This document shows, piece after piece, positions 37,301 to 48,810 of a DNA stretch of 64,000 nucleotides. The DNA is taken from contig NC_135250.1 in NCBI RefSeq assembly GCF_964204865.1, positions 8,804,001 to 8,868,000 on the forward strand. The letters run 5' to 3'. Source of the DNA: Styela clava (taxonomy: Eukaryota > Chordata > Ascidiacea > Stolidobranchia > Styelidae). The notes beneath the pieces were generated by a model. That model saw only the letters and a list, made by a program, of their open reading frames with translations, made no database searches and was not told the DNA's origin. Both the position numbers and the translations under genes were made by a program. Numbering within the stretch: the first letter of the stretch is position 1; every line of letters starts with the position of its first letter.

Positions 37301-40300
37301 ATGGCTATTGATTTGTCAAATCCTATAATCAAATTGGATGATAACTTGAAACTGTAGAATTCTTAGCGATAAGCAAACAAGATGATTCCATTTGTTTTAC
37401 AAATTATTTCAAAACATTCAATGATGGAATCATCAGTCATCGACGGATATTAAAAAGAACTTTGAACCTGATCATTCTAGCTGTTTAATTGATGTTTCAA
37501 TTTTTGCTACTCAACAATTACCTTTTCATCGGCGAGACATTTTTCAAGTTTGTTCACAACATCGTCTTCTAGTTCATCGTTTTCAATGCACAGTATTTCT
37601 GATTTATACACAGATATGGATTTGCAAATTGATGGAACTAGGCTTTCGATTCCATCTATATTGCTCACAGTAAACTTTTTGATCTAGAAACAAATAACAA
37701 AAAATTTGGTATTATTACTGAAAACTAGTATGTGGAAACATTGTTAAGTTTACAGTAATTTCAGGTGACCCCATGAAAATACAATCAAGAGGATCAGTCT
37801 TTATATGATTCGAAGTTGCGAAATATCTTTTGTACTTTGTGTATACAATAATGTGGTATTTTAAGAGTGAATTCACGCGATGTATTTTTCTGTACCTGTA
37901 CCACAACTATTTAATCTAATATATTGAAAGACTAACTTATCAATGTAAATGTGAAAACTGGTACTGATCATACCTTGCATTTCGTATTTCGAGTTTGTTC
38001 AAGCAATAACTCAAGATGCTTTGGATTCATTTTGCAACTGCGAAGTGCAAGCTCTTCAAGTTTGCTGCGCAGAAGAACAGTTTGGGATAACACTTTGATA
38101 TCGGGTTCGGTTAAACGATGCTCATATATACCAATTTCTTTTATGCACGATCGTATAAGATCAGGAGTCGCGTTTATGGCACCAGCGAGTACGGTAAGTT
38201 GTTGTCGACTGCTTTTAGTATTTTTCAGAGCTTCCATGAAGGTTTTCTCTGCAAATTTGTAATAGTGATAGTAACAAAGACTAAAGCAATTTTATAATAA
38301 AAATAAAATGTCACGGCCTATTTTTTCAAAAAAAAAAACACAAAATACTCACCTTCCCGTGATGGCATTTTATATTCTTGGTCGTTATCAACGTGCACAA
38401 GAATCTTAGAGCATGTTTTTTCTATCTTGTTATCTTCTGGAAGTTTGATGAAGGCTTGAATTTCTGGGTCAAATAGGTATTTAAAGTTCAATAACGAGTT
38501 TTTTTTTGGTTTATGATAAAGCTGCATAGTAAAGACACAAAAGTAAAATAAAATTTGATTCAGGGGAATTGTACATTATTTTTGGGTGCTCCCGAAGTAT
38601 GCGAACCAAGATGGCGGACATCGCAATGTAATATGTGTACTAGGTTAGGGTTAGATCATAATTTTAGGTATAAATACTACGAGAGGCTCTTGGATAGTCT
38701 TCGAACTGATAATAGGACTAAAATAAGGAAAATTGGAAAAAAATTGTCGCCTAACCCTAACCTGTTACCCATGTTACGTTCCGATGTCCGCCATCTTGGT
38801 TCGCATACTTCGGGAGCCCCAATTTTTGAATATGGGATAATTATATTATACTAGCCATTTGCTTTGATGTTGTTGTTATTTTTGGGATGCTGATTACCGC
38901 TTATTTCATAACTGCCCACAAAATCGTTTTGGGTACTATTCTCCGAATGGGAAATTGGAGACTGGAATCGTATTTTCTTTAACTCTGCTGCAGATAAAAA
39001 CCAGTGATTATTGGACAATATTGTAGACCAGGGTTTCCCAAACTTTTTGAGCAGCGGACCCTTATTTGTGAATCTTAGTTTCACGCCGTATCAATTTCTG
39101 TGCCTAACTAACGAAGAAGCATAAATGTTTCATTTACAACACGAAAGTCATGAAAAAGGGATTCATTGCACAATTTATCGTTTCTCGGAGCAATTTCTGA
39201 CGAGCAAACTCGTAAGTCCGACTCTACAGCAAGCCTCGACCTGTATTTTGTCATCATATTGGTAAGAGCTGCCTCACACATGTAAGTCGTTGGAAGAGGC
39301 AATTTTTTAATTGCCTTTTCTAACAGCAATGGATATTCGTCCGCAACGCTCAACCATAAGGATGCAATGGCTCGTTGGTTGAAATCAATCATTAAATATC
39401 GATCGGTCTCTTTCATATCGTTGCGGACCTCCTGTGCAGCCATCACGGACCCCCCGGGGGTCCGCGGACCCCCGTTTGGGAAACCCTGTTGTAGACTATA
39501 ATACGTATTTTGAGATGTTTCATATTCTAAAAATTCATCCGCACTTTTCGTATTGTACACTTATTCAGAAGTATTTTAAAATATTCAAATTTTAGGTTCA
39601 TCTTGTAAATGTAGTTTGCATATTTCACATATATACGTGGCAATTTTGGATATGTAACCAGCCAATTTTGTAAAACATGACATCCGTTCACTCACCATTC
39701 GGCTCTTCCTCTTTTTTGTTTTTATCGTCGTGCAAAGGCACGAAGTATTCGTGTGTTTTAAGCTCTGATTCTTTATCATTCGCCGAAGAATCAATCTTTT
39801 TCGATTTATTTTGACATTCGTCTGAAATATTTTTCAAATATTTTTTAGTTTCTCGATCAGGCCATCCGCGGCTTGATATGATTATTCCGCATATAAACTC
39901 GATTTTAACTCTGGCGTGGACAAATAGTGGGAATGTCGAGGCAAAGAAGCAATGTATGTTTTTAAATGATTCCTGAAAGACATTATTCGCCCGTAACACA
40001 CACCGAATATCTTATATTTTCAGTACATACGGTGTGTTCGTGCACAATCGAAAATGGTTCTCAAGGTTTATCTAATTAGGTGCTATTGAATGACTAGTGA
40101 AGTATTAAACTTTCCAGTAATATTTGCGAAAATGATATACATAGATCTGTAAGCCATATTTTTTGTTTTGTTTTGCGATGCTCATATATACCAATTTCTT
40201 TTATGTACGATCGCATACTATTCATAAGATCTGAAGAAGTCATGTTCATGGCATCAGCGAGTTGTTGTTGGTTTTTAATATTTCTTAGAGCTTCCATGAA

Positions 40301-43300
40301 GATTTTCCCTGCAAATTTGTAATAGTGATATTAACAATAACTAAAATAATAGCAACTACTTTTTCACTTATTTTTCGTAAGCCATTTTATGGGTGATTTT
40401 ATAGTGAATTCCATTTATAATAAAAATAAAATGACTGTCACGGCTCATTTTTTCAAGGAAAAACATAGACACAAAATGCTCACCTTCAGTTGATTGACTT
40501 TTATATTCTTTGTCGTTATTAATGGACGCGAGCAGCTGAGGGTATGTTTCTACTTTTTTTTCTATTGTCAATAACGCAAGGTTATTTTCTAGAAGTTTGA
40601 TTTCGGTTTGAATTTCTGGATCAAAAAAGTATTTGAAGTTCAATAACGAGTTCAGCAAATTCTACATTAATTTTCGAACATGGAATAACTATAAAATACT
40701 TACCATTTGCCTTGTTGTTGTTGTTTTGTTTTGGATGCTGATTACCGCTTATTTCATTACTGCCAATAAAATCGTTTTGAGTACTATTCTCCGAATAGGC
40801 AATTGGAGACTTGGTTTGAGTTTTCTTTAATGCTGTTGCAGACAAAAACCAATGACGAGATTAAAATTATTTGATAATATTGTAGAGTAATACGTATTTT
40901 GAGATGATCCATATTCTAAAAATACATCCGCACTTCTCGTATTATACAGTTATCCAGAAGTATTTCAAAATATTCATTCAATATTTTTACACCTAAAGTC
41001 GTCTATATATTGCAGTATTTGACTGACTTTATGTTTGACAATGGAGATTAATGCAAGCGAGCCGATTCCAATGGTACATAAATGCGTTTTCGAATTCTTC
41101 AAACTGAAAAGGTATTATAACCATGGCAGAAACCCCTCACCATTTGGCTCGTTTTCAGTTGTATGGTTAACGTCTTCCGGGGCCACGAAATTGTCTCGTA
41201 TATGAGTAATATATTCATTGTACTCTTAAACAGAGGTCCGCAAATACGGGCTCGCGACCCAAATTTGGGTCGCGAAACCCTCCACTCTGGTCGCATAACA
41301 ATTAATTTTGCCATGAATATATAAGCATCGTGTCAGTGCAGCGTACTTATGTACTACACTACACAACTACAACCCTGTAAACGCCTATTTATATTTATGG
41401 ATGTTCAACTTCCTTATTTACTGCCGTAACTTTGACCAATCAGCATAAGCGCAAAATTTGACGTAACAATAAACGTTTTAGCAGCCGCTCAGACACTTTT
41501 GTGTCACTCAGACAGATTTTCATGGTTGTGAATATTACCTCGTTTTGCGTGCTATTTGTTAGTTTTTGGTAAATATAGGTCTAAATTGAATAACTCAATA
41601 GTCACTTTATCTTTGTATAGAAGTTTTATTTTAATTGCAGTAATCAAGAATTAGTCTTGAAATAGATTTGATAGACTAGGGTCTACCGGTAAATTTAAAT
41701 GAATGGTTGAATGTTTTGAATTAAAATGATGGGTTGAAACATATAAACCGGTTTATAGGCGCCAACTCGTAAAACCACACTTGGAATAAGTAGCAACAAT
41801 TTTGCACTGATAGAGTATATAGGAAGAATTTTCCGAAGATCGAAACTCGGGGAAACATTCATTACGTAACTTGTTGCATCGTTATTATCCTACTACGTGA
41901 TCAATTGCATTTTTTTCGAAGCAATACGAGGTTAGCAGTATCTGTATGGAATTGTTTCATAAGACATATAACGAGATTTTATGTGCAAAGTTTCTTATAA
42001 TTTTGGGCAAGAAAACTACTAGTGTCAATATTAGTCTAAAAATCGATAACTATTTACATTTACATGCTTACCAAATGAGAAATGTTGTGGGAAATTAGAA
42101 AAAAGTTGCGGACCTTGCTCTAACAATGGCATGCAGATTTAATTTGATTTTTACTAAAATGAAGTCTTATTTCAGATTTATAAATTCATAGCAATATTTT
42201 TATTTGTGGCCTGATATGCGCCAACGCGATTATTCTCATGCGTGGACAATCAAAGGGGCATTTCTATCATATATATTTGAAAAATATCTGCCTTCAAATC
42301 TGTTATACATGTAAATATGTATTGAAAAATATTTTTTTTTTGGTAATAATGTACCTTTTCTCTAACTCTTTTTGGTATTTGTATTTATGCGCTACAGTGA
42401 ACAGATGCATCACTTTTTAACAAAATTACATGATTATATTGTAAATGTAGTTTGTGCATATTTCACATACCTGGCAATTTGGAAATTAACAAGGTCATTT
42501 TGCAAAACATGACATCCGTTCACTCACCATTCGACTCTTCCCCTTTTTTGTTTTTATCGTCGTTCATAGGCATGATGCAATTGCCTGGTTTAGGCTTTGG
42601 TTTTTTATTATTGGCTGAAGAATCAATCTCATCCGATTCATTTTGACATTCGTCTGAAACATTTTTCAAATATTTTATAGTTTCTCGATCGTGCCTTCGG
42701 CCCCTTAATGTCATTATTCTCCGTGAACAAATGGCGGGAATGGCGAGGCAATTAAGAAGCAATGAATGTTATTAAATGCTTCATGGCCGTATATCTAATT
42801 TTTTTCAGTACATACGGTGTGTTCGATCACAATCGAAAAGGGTTTCTCAAAGCTTAGGTGCTACTGAATAACTAGTAAAGTGTTTAACTTTTCAGTAATA
42901 TTTACGCTAATGATATATACATGGATCTGTAAGCGATATTTTTGTTTATTTTTTTCGTATCGTCGCCGGTAGCATGTCAATAGTTGACTTCTTCTGAGTG
43001 GATATCAGCTTTAAATAAAGCAAGTGATACATAACTTCTGCTTCTACTTTTTGCTTTTTTGCATTTCTTTATGTTTGTTCCAATTAATTTTATAGTGAAA
43101 ATAGTAAAATCCGTTTCTACCTAAAGTGAATATTTATTTATAACTTACCTTGCTCATCGATTTCTTGAATGCATTCGTTGTCTATCTTGACTACCGAAGA
43201 ATTGTTTGTTATATTATTTTCTGAGACATTGTTGTGGTTTCTAATAGAATCTACCATTTCGAATTTTTGACTAATGGGATTTAAAAACAATTGATCCTTT

Positions 43301-43677
43301 TCCAGTTTTATGTTTCTGAATTTCTTGACACTGTATTTTTTTGTCACGTTTTCTTTCAATGCAAGTTCTGACAAAGTACTATATACAAAAATTAGTAGTT
43401 CCAAAGTTTTAGAAACACCAGCATCGATCTTTAATAACGTTTCCAACATTTTTTGTGATGTTGCAATCAATTCGGTCACAGCTGCATCGGTACGATCAAA
43501 ATATGGAAAATTCTCAGCAACAACGTGTTGAACTTCCTGTAAACAAGTTTTTGCCATATCGCCACGAACGACGCTGTCATTCTGTGAATTTGCCACAGGA
43601 TTTTTCGTCGACTTATGGACATTTTGTGCAATTGGAAGAAGTGTCAATATTGGAGATTTGTTACCATTTTTTGACAT
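34352..43677 (-). CDS. Leucine-rich-repeat protein, NLR-like tail, multi-exon
   Basis: Exons inferred on the minus strand: 43677-43149; phase-1 linker exons 42653-42528, 40832-40704, 40615-40484, 39821-39696, 38984-38856 and 38463-38353; then 38248-37974, 37683-37522, 36546-36373, 36011-35844, 35559-35395, 35295-35134, 34945-34775 and 34464-34352. From 37683 on the internal exons are phase 0 and 54-58 codons long. They carry ribonuclease-inhibitor-type LRRs (L-D-V-S-Y-N-K-N-I, L-K-L-S-S-C-G-L, L-D-I-S-E-C-M-L), about two repeats per exon. The N-terminal region is unrecognised and no NACHT or TIR domain is visible. The exon at 38984-38856 has a GC donor. The frame of the last exon requires the donor TGG/GTGCAT rather than ACG/GTGGGT. 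The start could lie further upstream, since the frame is open to about 43775 without an ATG. The role is probably ligand sensing, by analogy with NLR tails. Confidence 0.7.
38585..38820. mobile_element. MITE family M1, copy e (long form)
   Basis: The 236-bp copy has outer arms GCTCCCGAAGTATGCG and its complement, and inner CCTAACCCTAACCTG arms. The flanks TATTTTTG and AATTTTTG agree at 7 of 8. It lies in the intron between two linker exons. The matching intron in duplication unit 2 (near 40665) is empty. Confidence 0.9.
39029..39488 (-). mobile_element. hAT element with transposase C-terminus only
   Basis: The 460-bp insert begins CAGGGTTTCCCAAAC and ends with the exact inverse GTTTGGGAAACCCTG. 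Perfect 8-bp duplications TTGTAGAC flank it (39021-39028 and 39489-39496). Inside, a minus-strand frame (part of 39108-39560) encodes a hAT dimerisation domain: F-N-Q-R-A-I-A-S-L-W, E-Y-P-L-L, P-T-T-Y-M-C-E, R-S-R-L-A-V-E-S-D-L-R. The N-terminal and catalytic parts are absent. It is an internally deleted, non-autonomous copy. The duplicated site near 40869-40876 is empty. Confidence 0.92.
40178..40308 (-). pseudogene. Truncated copy of the MEAL exon
   Basis: The acceptor and first 40 or so codons (M-E-A-L-R-N-I-K, ending I-Y-E-H-R) match the exon at 38248-37974. Homology stops at the duplication junction and with it the 3' half and donor site. It therefore cannot be spliced like its parent; if the acceptor is used, translation runs into intron sequence and stops within about 25 codons. 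Probably skipped. Confidence 0.75.
41141..41194 (-). CDS. Possible extra linker exon (18 codons)
   Basis: This 54-bp frame is bounded by an AG and a GTGAGG donor, with the same 1-1 phase as the other linker exons. Its end, T-E-N-E-P-N-G, matches the end of the D-E-C-Q-N exons (E-E-E-P-N-G). The acceptor has a poor pyrimidine tract. It may be a shortened third copy or a relic. Confidence 0.35.
41231..42117. mobile_element. Non-autonomous hAT element
   Basis: The 887-bp element starts CAGAGGTCCGCAAAT and ends TTGCGGACCTTG. The flanks CTCTTAAA and CTCTAACA agree at 6 of 8. Near the left end is the palindrome TCGCGACCCAAATTTGGGTC, a typical hAT subterminal feature. It has no transposase frame. 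It lies in an intron of the LRR gene, within duplication unit 2. Confidence 0.7.
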
Positions 43678-43740
43678 TGCGTCTCCGTCCCTCGTAATGT
43701 TTGTATATTTTTCGATGATTTTTTCGATTGCTCGAAGCAA

Positions 43741-44198
43741 TGAAAAAGATTTCCCTCTTGCTCAACACCTTGCGAACGTACACTAATCTTGCTCGCCGTA
43801 TTAGGCTTGATTTATAATAATACCAACCACATCAGTTGTCTTATTTTAATTAGTAGTTTTCCTTATAATTCACTGATGTGGGTTATCATGAAGTAATCAG
43901 GCAAATATCCTGCTATTATTCTAAACATTATGCAGTGTTTTCGCACAAATATTTGCCTATTATTCAAGAATTGCTATGATACTATTGTTCACTGCATGTA
44001 CCATCATATTTGTATTTTTATCAGCATTTCTTGAATCCCAACAAGTGGCAAACGATAATACATATCATTCTTGAATAGTTTCAAATCTTATTGGGATATT
44101 TTTCATCACAGTCATTGGATTAAATCTCTGTGCTTAGATAAACAGATATTATTTGGGATTTTACACACAGTTTTCTTTATGCCAAACGATTCATTATC
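43741..44198. other. Upstream of the LRR gene, no gene seen
   Basis: The sequence between the first recognised LRR-gene exon and the 44.2-kb inverted repeat holds no gene I can support. A promoter or an upstream non-coding exon of the LRR gene may be here, but no clear motif marks it. Confidence 0.4.
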
Positions 44199-44520
44199 AA
44201 TAGACCTTAGTCATTTAAAACCCATCCCACGCGCAAAAATAAAAGTGATGTAAAAATTTTATTTTTAACATTAGCTCTTATGGGAAATGTGATCACCAGA
44301 GCAGAAATTTGCATTATTTGGGATTTTCTAGATATGTTTCATCGTATACGTGTGCAGTTTTGAGGATAGAATATTTTTTACATTATTTTTGATATTTTTA
44401 TCATGATAAACATGGTCAAGATATTTGATAATCGTTCATTAAATTTTTAATGATCGCGGTGTTTCCGATGACGTCATTCTCACTAGACCATGTGATTCTG
44501 CCAATTCGCCGTGCTCTGTG
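44199..44520. repeat. Left arm of a 2.4-kb inverted repeat
   Basis: About 322 bp here are repeated in inverted orientation at 46325-46647 with roughly 90 percent identity by eye, for example CCGATGACGTCATTCTCACT and AGATATGTTTCATCGTATAC. The arms enclose about 1.8 kb. Confidence 0.88.
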
Positions 44521-46324
44521 GGATATGCGCTGCAAATGCGGCGCTAATGTCGCTTTGGGTACGGTACCGGTACTGGAAGCGTTTAACATTGACAATCTAT
44601 AACCCATACCATTTCTATCACGTTTGTTTACTGGTTTTACGCATTTATACCTGTACCGCTTGCAATCATTTACTGAAGGCATGCTGACGTGTTATTTAAA
44701 CTACCGGTACCGTACCAAGGTTGCAAGAGGTGCAAACTAAATTATTCAGTAAATACTGAAATAGGCCTACGAACAAAAATGTTGGCGAGCCTGCCAATAG
44801 GCAGGATAAGTTATACGGTACCGGTATACAAAAAAGATGAATATCTCCAACCTATAATGGTACAATACCGGTCTTCTAACAAGGTTAAAAACATGACTGA
44901 ATACGAGAGAGAGATTTATTTCATCAACCAGAATACAAGCATTGAATCAATAAAAATTATATACAAAACACACAGTTATTCGGTATAGACTGGGGAGCGA
45001 TACGACCATCACAGTCAGCTCAACCCAGCCCCCCCCCCCCATGTTCGCTATCAAGATTAACAGTTAATTACGATGTTTAAACAATTTAACAAAAACTCCT
45101 TGAAGGAAGGGTTGACTGAGTTACGGAATATTTTTGGATTCGGTTAAACATGTAGTCCATTATTAAACCACTGCTTTTTTTTGTAGATTTTCACTTAGTG
45201 AACACTTAGCAAGTGCGACAGTTAATTTATAAAAAAAAAATTATAAATTAATAACAAATCAGTAGAAGTCAGCTCGGGTATTCAAACATGTGATGATTGA
45301 AGTGAGAAAAAAATTTGAAGTCACGTTTAGGCTATCACATTAAACAACAATGGAAAAGGTACATTGGAATCAGTCAAGCTTCAAATGCTAATGGCATTAA
45401 TGAAAAGAGTATGCGAAATGAAGACTGAAGTTTCCATCTGAGACATTGGAAGACGCTAAAACCTTATAGACTTGATAGTGTGTAAAGCCTTCTCACAATG
45501 CAGTAATAATGGGACATATATTTATAATATCATTATACAGGCTTTAAGTTGAACAATATGTGAAATTAAAATATCTATCTTTGCTAATAAATGCTGAAAC
45601 CATTTATTTCAATCTGCTGAGTGATTAGGGCTAGATTTTGCTGTATGGACCATCACCAGGGCTGGATTTACCAATAGGCTAGGCAGGCTGAAACCTAGAG
45701 CCTCGAAATTCGGTTTCGAAATTTGTAATTCTTTTGAAAACTTGCCACGTTTAAACCCTACGAAATGTATATATATATCAAGCTTTTCAGAGTAGAAAAT
45801 TCTGTACACAACTGGTTTCAACCACAGCATCATAATAAGGGAAATTATTATTATGCGCATTCTGCTGGAAGTTTCTATGTCAAAGTATGGCTGTAGCGGT
45901 TGTTTGATCAAAGAAATTGAAAGCAAAACTGCCTCAAGTAAATTTTTATTCCTTTAATTAAAAATTCACACCCATGAACGGGGAGAATGAAAAATTTAAT
46001 GCACTCATATTTTTAAATTTGAAGCAATGACATGCGGTGTTGTTTAGAGAGAAATTCTTAGCTCAAAAATATGAAAGGGGCCTCGCATGGTCTAAATCCA
46101 GCCCTGAACATCACCAATTTTGGTATAGGTACATGGTGTCAACAAGACTCAACATATGAACTGAGTTAGGCCATTGGATTTTGAAAGATGTACCAGAAAT
46201 GTACATATTTGCATGGAATTCATGAAATATATAACATCCAATAAAAACCAAAATAGGTATTTCGTTGAACGCCAGTTGTGGTCCCGGTACCGGTATTCCA
46301 GTATTCTGTTATCACAAGCAGTTT
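44521..46324. other. Interior of the inverted repeat, no gene
   Basis: The interior holds TACCGGTAC-rich sequence (44560-44860), a run of C at about 45030 and a hAT MITE at 45657. The frame at 44689-44988 (+) has no recognisable domain, and none of the others do either. Confidence 0.45.
45657..46106. mobile_element. hAT-type MITE
   Basis: The 450-bp element begins CAGGGCTGGATTTA and ends with the exact inverse TAAATCCAGCCCTG. The flanks ACCATCAC and AACATCAC agree at 7 of 8. It sits inside the larger inverted repeat and has no coding capacity. Confidence 0.88.
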
Positions 46325-46647
46325 CCACAGAGCATGGCGCGTTGGCAGAATCTCATGGTCTAGTGAGAATGACGTCATCGGAAACACCGCGATCATTAAA
46401 ATTTTAATGAACGATAATCAAATATTTTGACCATGTTTATCATGATAAAAATATCAAAAATAATGTAAAAAATATTCTATCCTCAAAACTACACACGTAT
46501 ACGATGAAACATATCTAGAAAATCCCAGAAAATGCAAATTTTTGCTCTGGTGATCACATTTCCCATAAGAGCTAATGTTAAAAAAATATTTTTACATCAC
46601 TTTCATTTTGGCGCGTAGGATGGGTTTTAAATGACTAAGGTCTATTA
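46325..46647. repeat. Right arm of the 2.4-kb inverted repeat
   Basis: This is the inverted partner of 44199-44520. Its outer end (TAAGGTCTATTAG) lies within a few bases of the insertion point of the hAT element at 46651. Confidence 0.88.
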
Positions 46648-46650
46648 GAA

Positions 46651-47591
46651 CAGGGTGGTCCAAACCCAGGCCCGCGGGCCACATGAGGCCCGCCGCTTTA
46701 TTATCTGTGGCCAGCGTCGCATTATCGGAAGGATAAACAAAAATTGCATTTAGAGTTGTTTCGTCATAAAAAATAACCAAAAAAATCTTTAAGACATATT
46801 TTCACATCCCTAATGTTACTGAATTGACTATAGTTATGTCTAGCTGAGGCAACTAGTGGAATTGAATAATCTGCAATAAGGTGCTTGGCTAGTCTAAATT
46901 GTTAATCGGCTTTCTATCTTTTTTGGTCGAGAATATATGCTAACAAAATAGGCTCCATAGAAAACTAAAAATATAATGGAGAATGTATTAGCCTAGGTCG
47001 GCTATGCCTAATAACTAAATATTAATGTAATGGCCGAACAATATAATTCCTGCCGTTTTTTTTGCAACCAGACTAAATAGTATTTCAAAAAAATACTGTC
47101 TATAGCCAATGTCAGAAAAGTTAGTAATCACCATTCTGTATCTCAAACTTGGTAAAATTCACTAATCAATCAATCTGCGGTTATTTGTAACTTATATTGT
47201 AAACATGATTTGAAAAAAGGCTGAACAATTCAAACATACTTTTGAATGGATATGTGAGTGGAAATACTACAATGCTTGCCCAATATGTCTGCAAGTTGTG
47301 TCCTTCACAATCTAAAACGGCATTCTGTCCGTAGGGCATGTTCTCCGTCATGAAGAGTTTGAAACCTTACACTAAATGTAGATATAGTAAGATTTTTGCA
47401 CGTTTTAGTGAGTTTTTTGGTGGTTTTTGCATGCTTTAGCTTGATAAATGACAAATAATGATCAATGTGTTTGGACAATAAAAGGGTTTGTTTTGTATTG
47501 CACTGTTTACCTATTCTCGGCCCTATTGTGGCCCGCGGACAATACGAAAATAATAGTGTGGCACGCGAGGCGTCAACCTTGGACCACCCTG
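46651..47591. mobile_element. Non-autonomous hAT element
   Basis: The 941-bp element begins CAGGGTGGTCCAAACCCAGG and ends TTGGACCACCCTG. The flanks TATTAGAA and ATTTAGAA agree at 6 of 8. GGCCCGCGGGCC near the left and GTGGCCCGCGG near the right are subterminal repeats. A related truncated copy is at 20150-20417. No transposase domain is recognised. Confidence 0.8.
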
Positions 47592-48810
47592 ATTTAGAAC
47601 ATAATATCACCAATCAGGCCGATTGCTCCGATCACTTTTACACTCGAACCGTTACTAACTAATTTGAAAAATACAGTTCGATGGAAAAACTTGTCTATTA
47701 AACAAACGTATTGAGTTATTTGTTCCCATATTATACTACGGTTTCTCAATATATCCTCAGAGAAATATCACATTGAATACATTTCTTCTTTGTTCAATAG
47801 TTCAGGAATTTTTGCTTTTAAAGAATGTGAACAACAACGTAAGCCTAAACTAAGCAAATATATATTGACTGACTGTGAAATAAGCCTAGCTCATTCATCA
47901 CTATATATAGATATCGCGATTTTCTAAATATGCTCGGAGACTTATGTTTGTTTGTTAGTTTCGACACTTGTTACTAATGAAGTTATGTAAAATAAATTGA
48001 TCTATCCAAAATAATTCGTATCACACATTCAGACTCAATATAATTGAACCTAAAACGCCGCAATATACTGAATACCGACAACTAATAAGAACTAAATGTG
48101 AAAGTAAAACACTGAAACAGCTTCACTTTTAACAGTGTTTGCTTTTTTGCTGGTCTATACGCTATACTTACTCTGTACTCTTGTTACTAAAAATCGCAAC
48201 GCAACATTGCTTAACAATGCTCCTCCGTCTATTATAATTCGAGCCTTTGTGTAGTCAGACTCGGTAAATGATTAACGAAAAGGTGACAGGCTAGAATCAT
48301 TTTAGCGTGAAACTGACGAACTTACGGTTTGTTGGATATGAAAATATATTGAATATTTTGAAAAAAGTCATGAATATTTGGTGTTTTGTCAAACACTATC
48401 CTTGTTAGATTGTTTCGAGGCCATAAGATATTTTTTCTCAAGTTGGCAATAACAACAATAAGCGCATCTGTTGCCACACGATTGAATGAACAAGACACAC
48501 AAGGATCGCTTTTATTATACAAATAGAATATTCTGGTATAGGTGAGGCGCGCATTTACTTGCTACAGTTCCAGAACCTACTACAGTTAATTCTTTCGAAC
48601 GCCTGAAGAATTTAAAGTTGATAACCTGTAAGACAGGTGTGATAGGTAGGTGTCGATCCTGGAGTTTAACTTTGATATCGAATAAAAATTGTAATAAAGT
48701 ATATTATGAGTAGTAATACTAAGTAATAGCGGCAGACATTTAAATAAACAGAAGAATTTCATAACGTGGTGACTCGGCGCACCCATGATATATAATTACA
48801 CAATTATTAG
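47592..48810. other. Intergenic, no gene seen
   Basis: This is AT-rich sequence with short frames only. No repeat termini or coding exons are recognised. Confidence 0.45.

Larger units (their letters stand above)
38111..42960. repeat. Tandem duplication of linker exons
   Basis: Unit 1 is about 38111-40178 and unit 2 about 40179-42960. Each contains, in the same order, a piece of the MEAL exon, an I-Q-[AT] exon, an [EA]-L-K-K exon (129 bp in both) and a D-E-C-Q-N exon (126 bp in both). The junction at about 40178 joins sequence like that at 42950 directly to the middle of the MEAL exon (CGATGCTCATATA, also at 38111). Unit 2 has about 1.4 kb more, partly a hAT element. Unit 1 has a MITE and a hAT element that unit 2 lacks. 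Confidence 0.85.

Noticed and set aside
38555-38854. 99-aa plus-strand protein
   Set aside because: It spans MITE copy e, and its sequence is the translated TIRs and interior.
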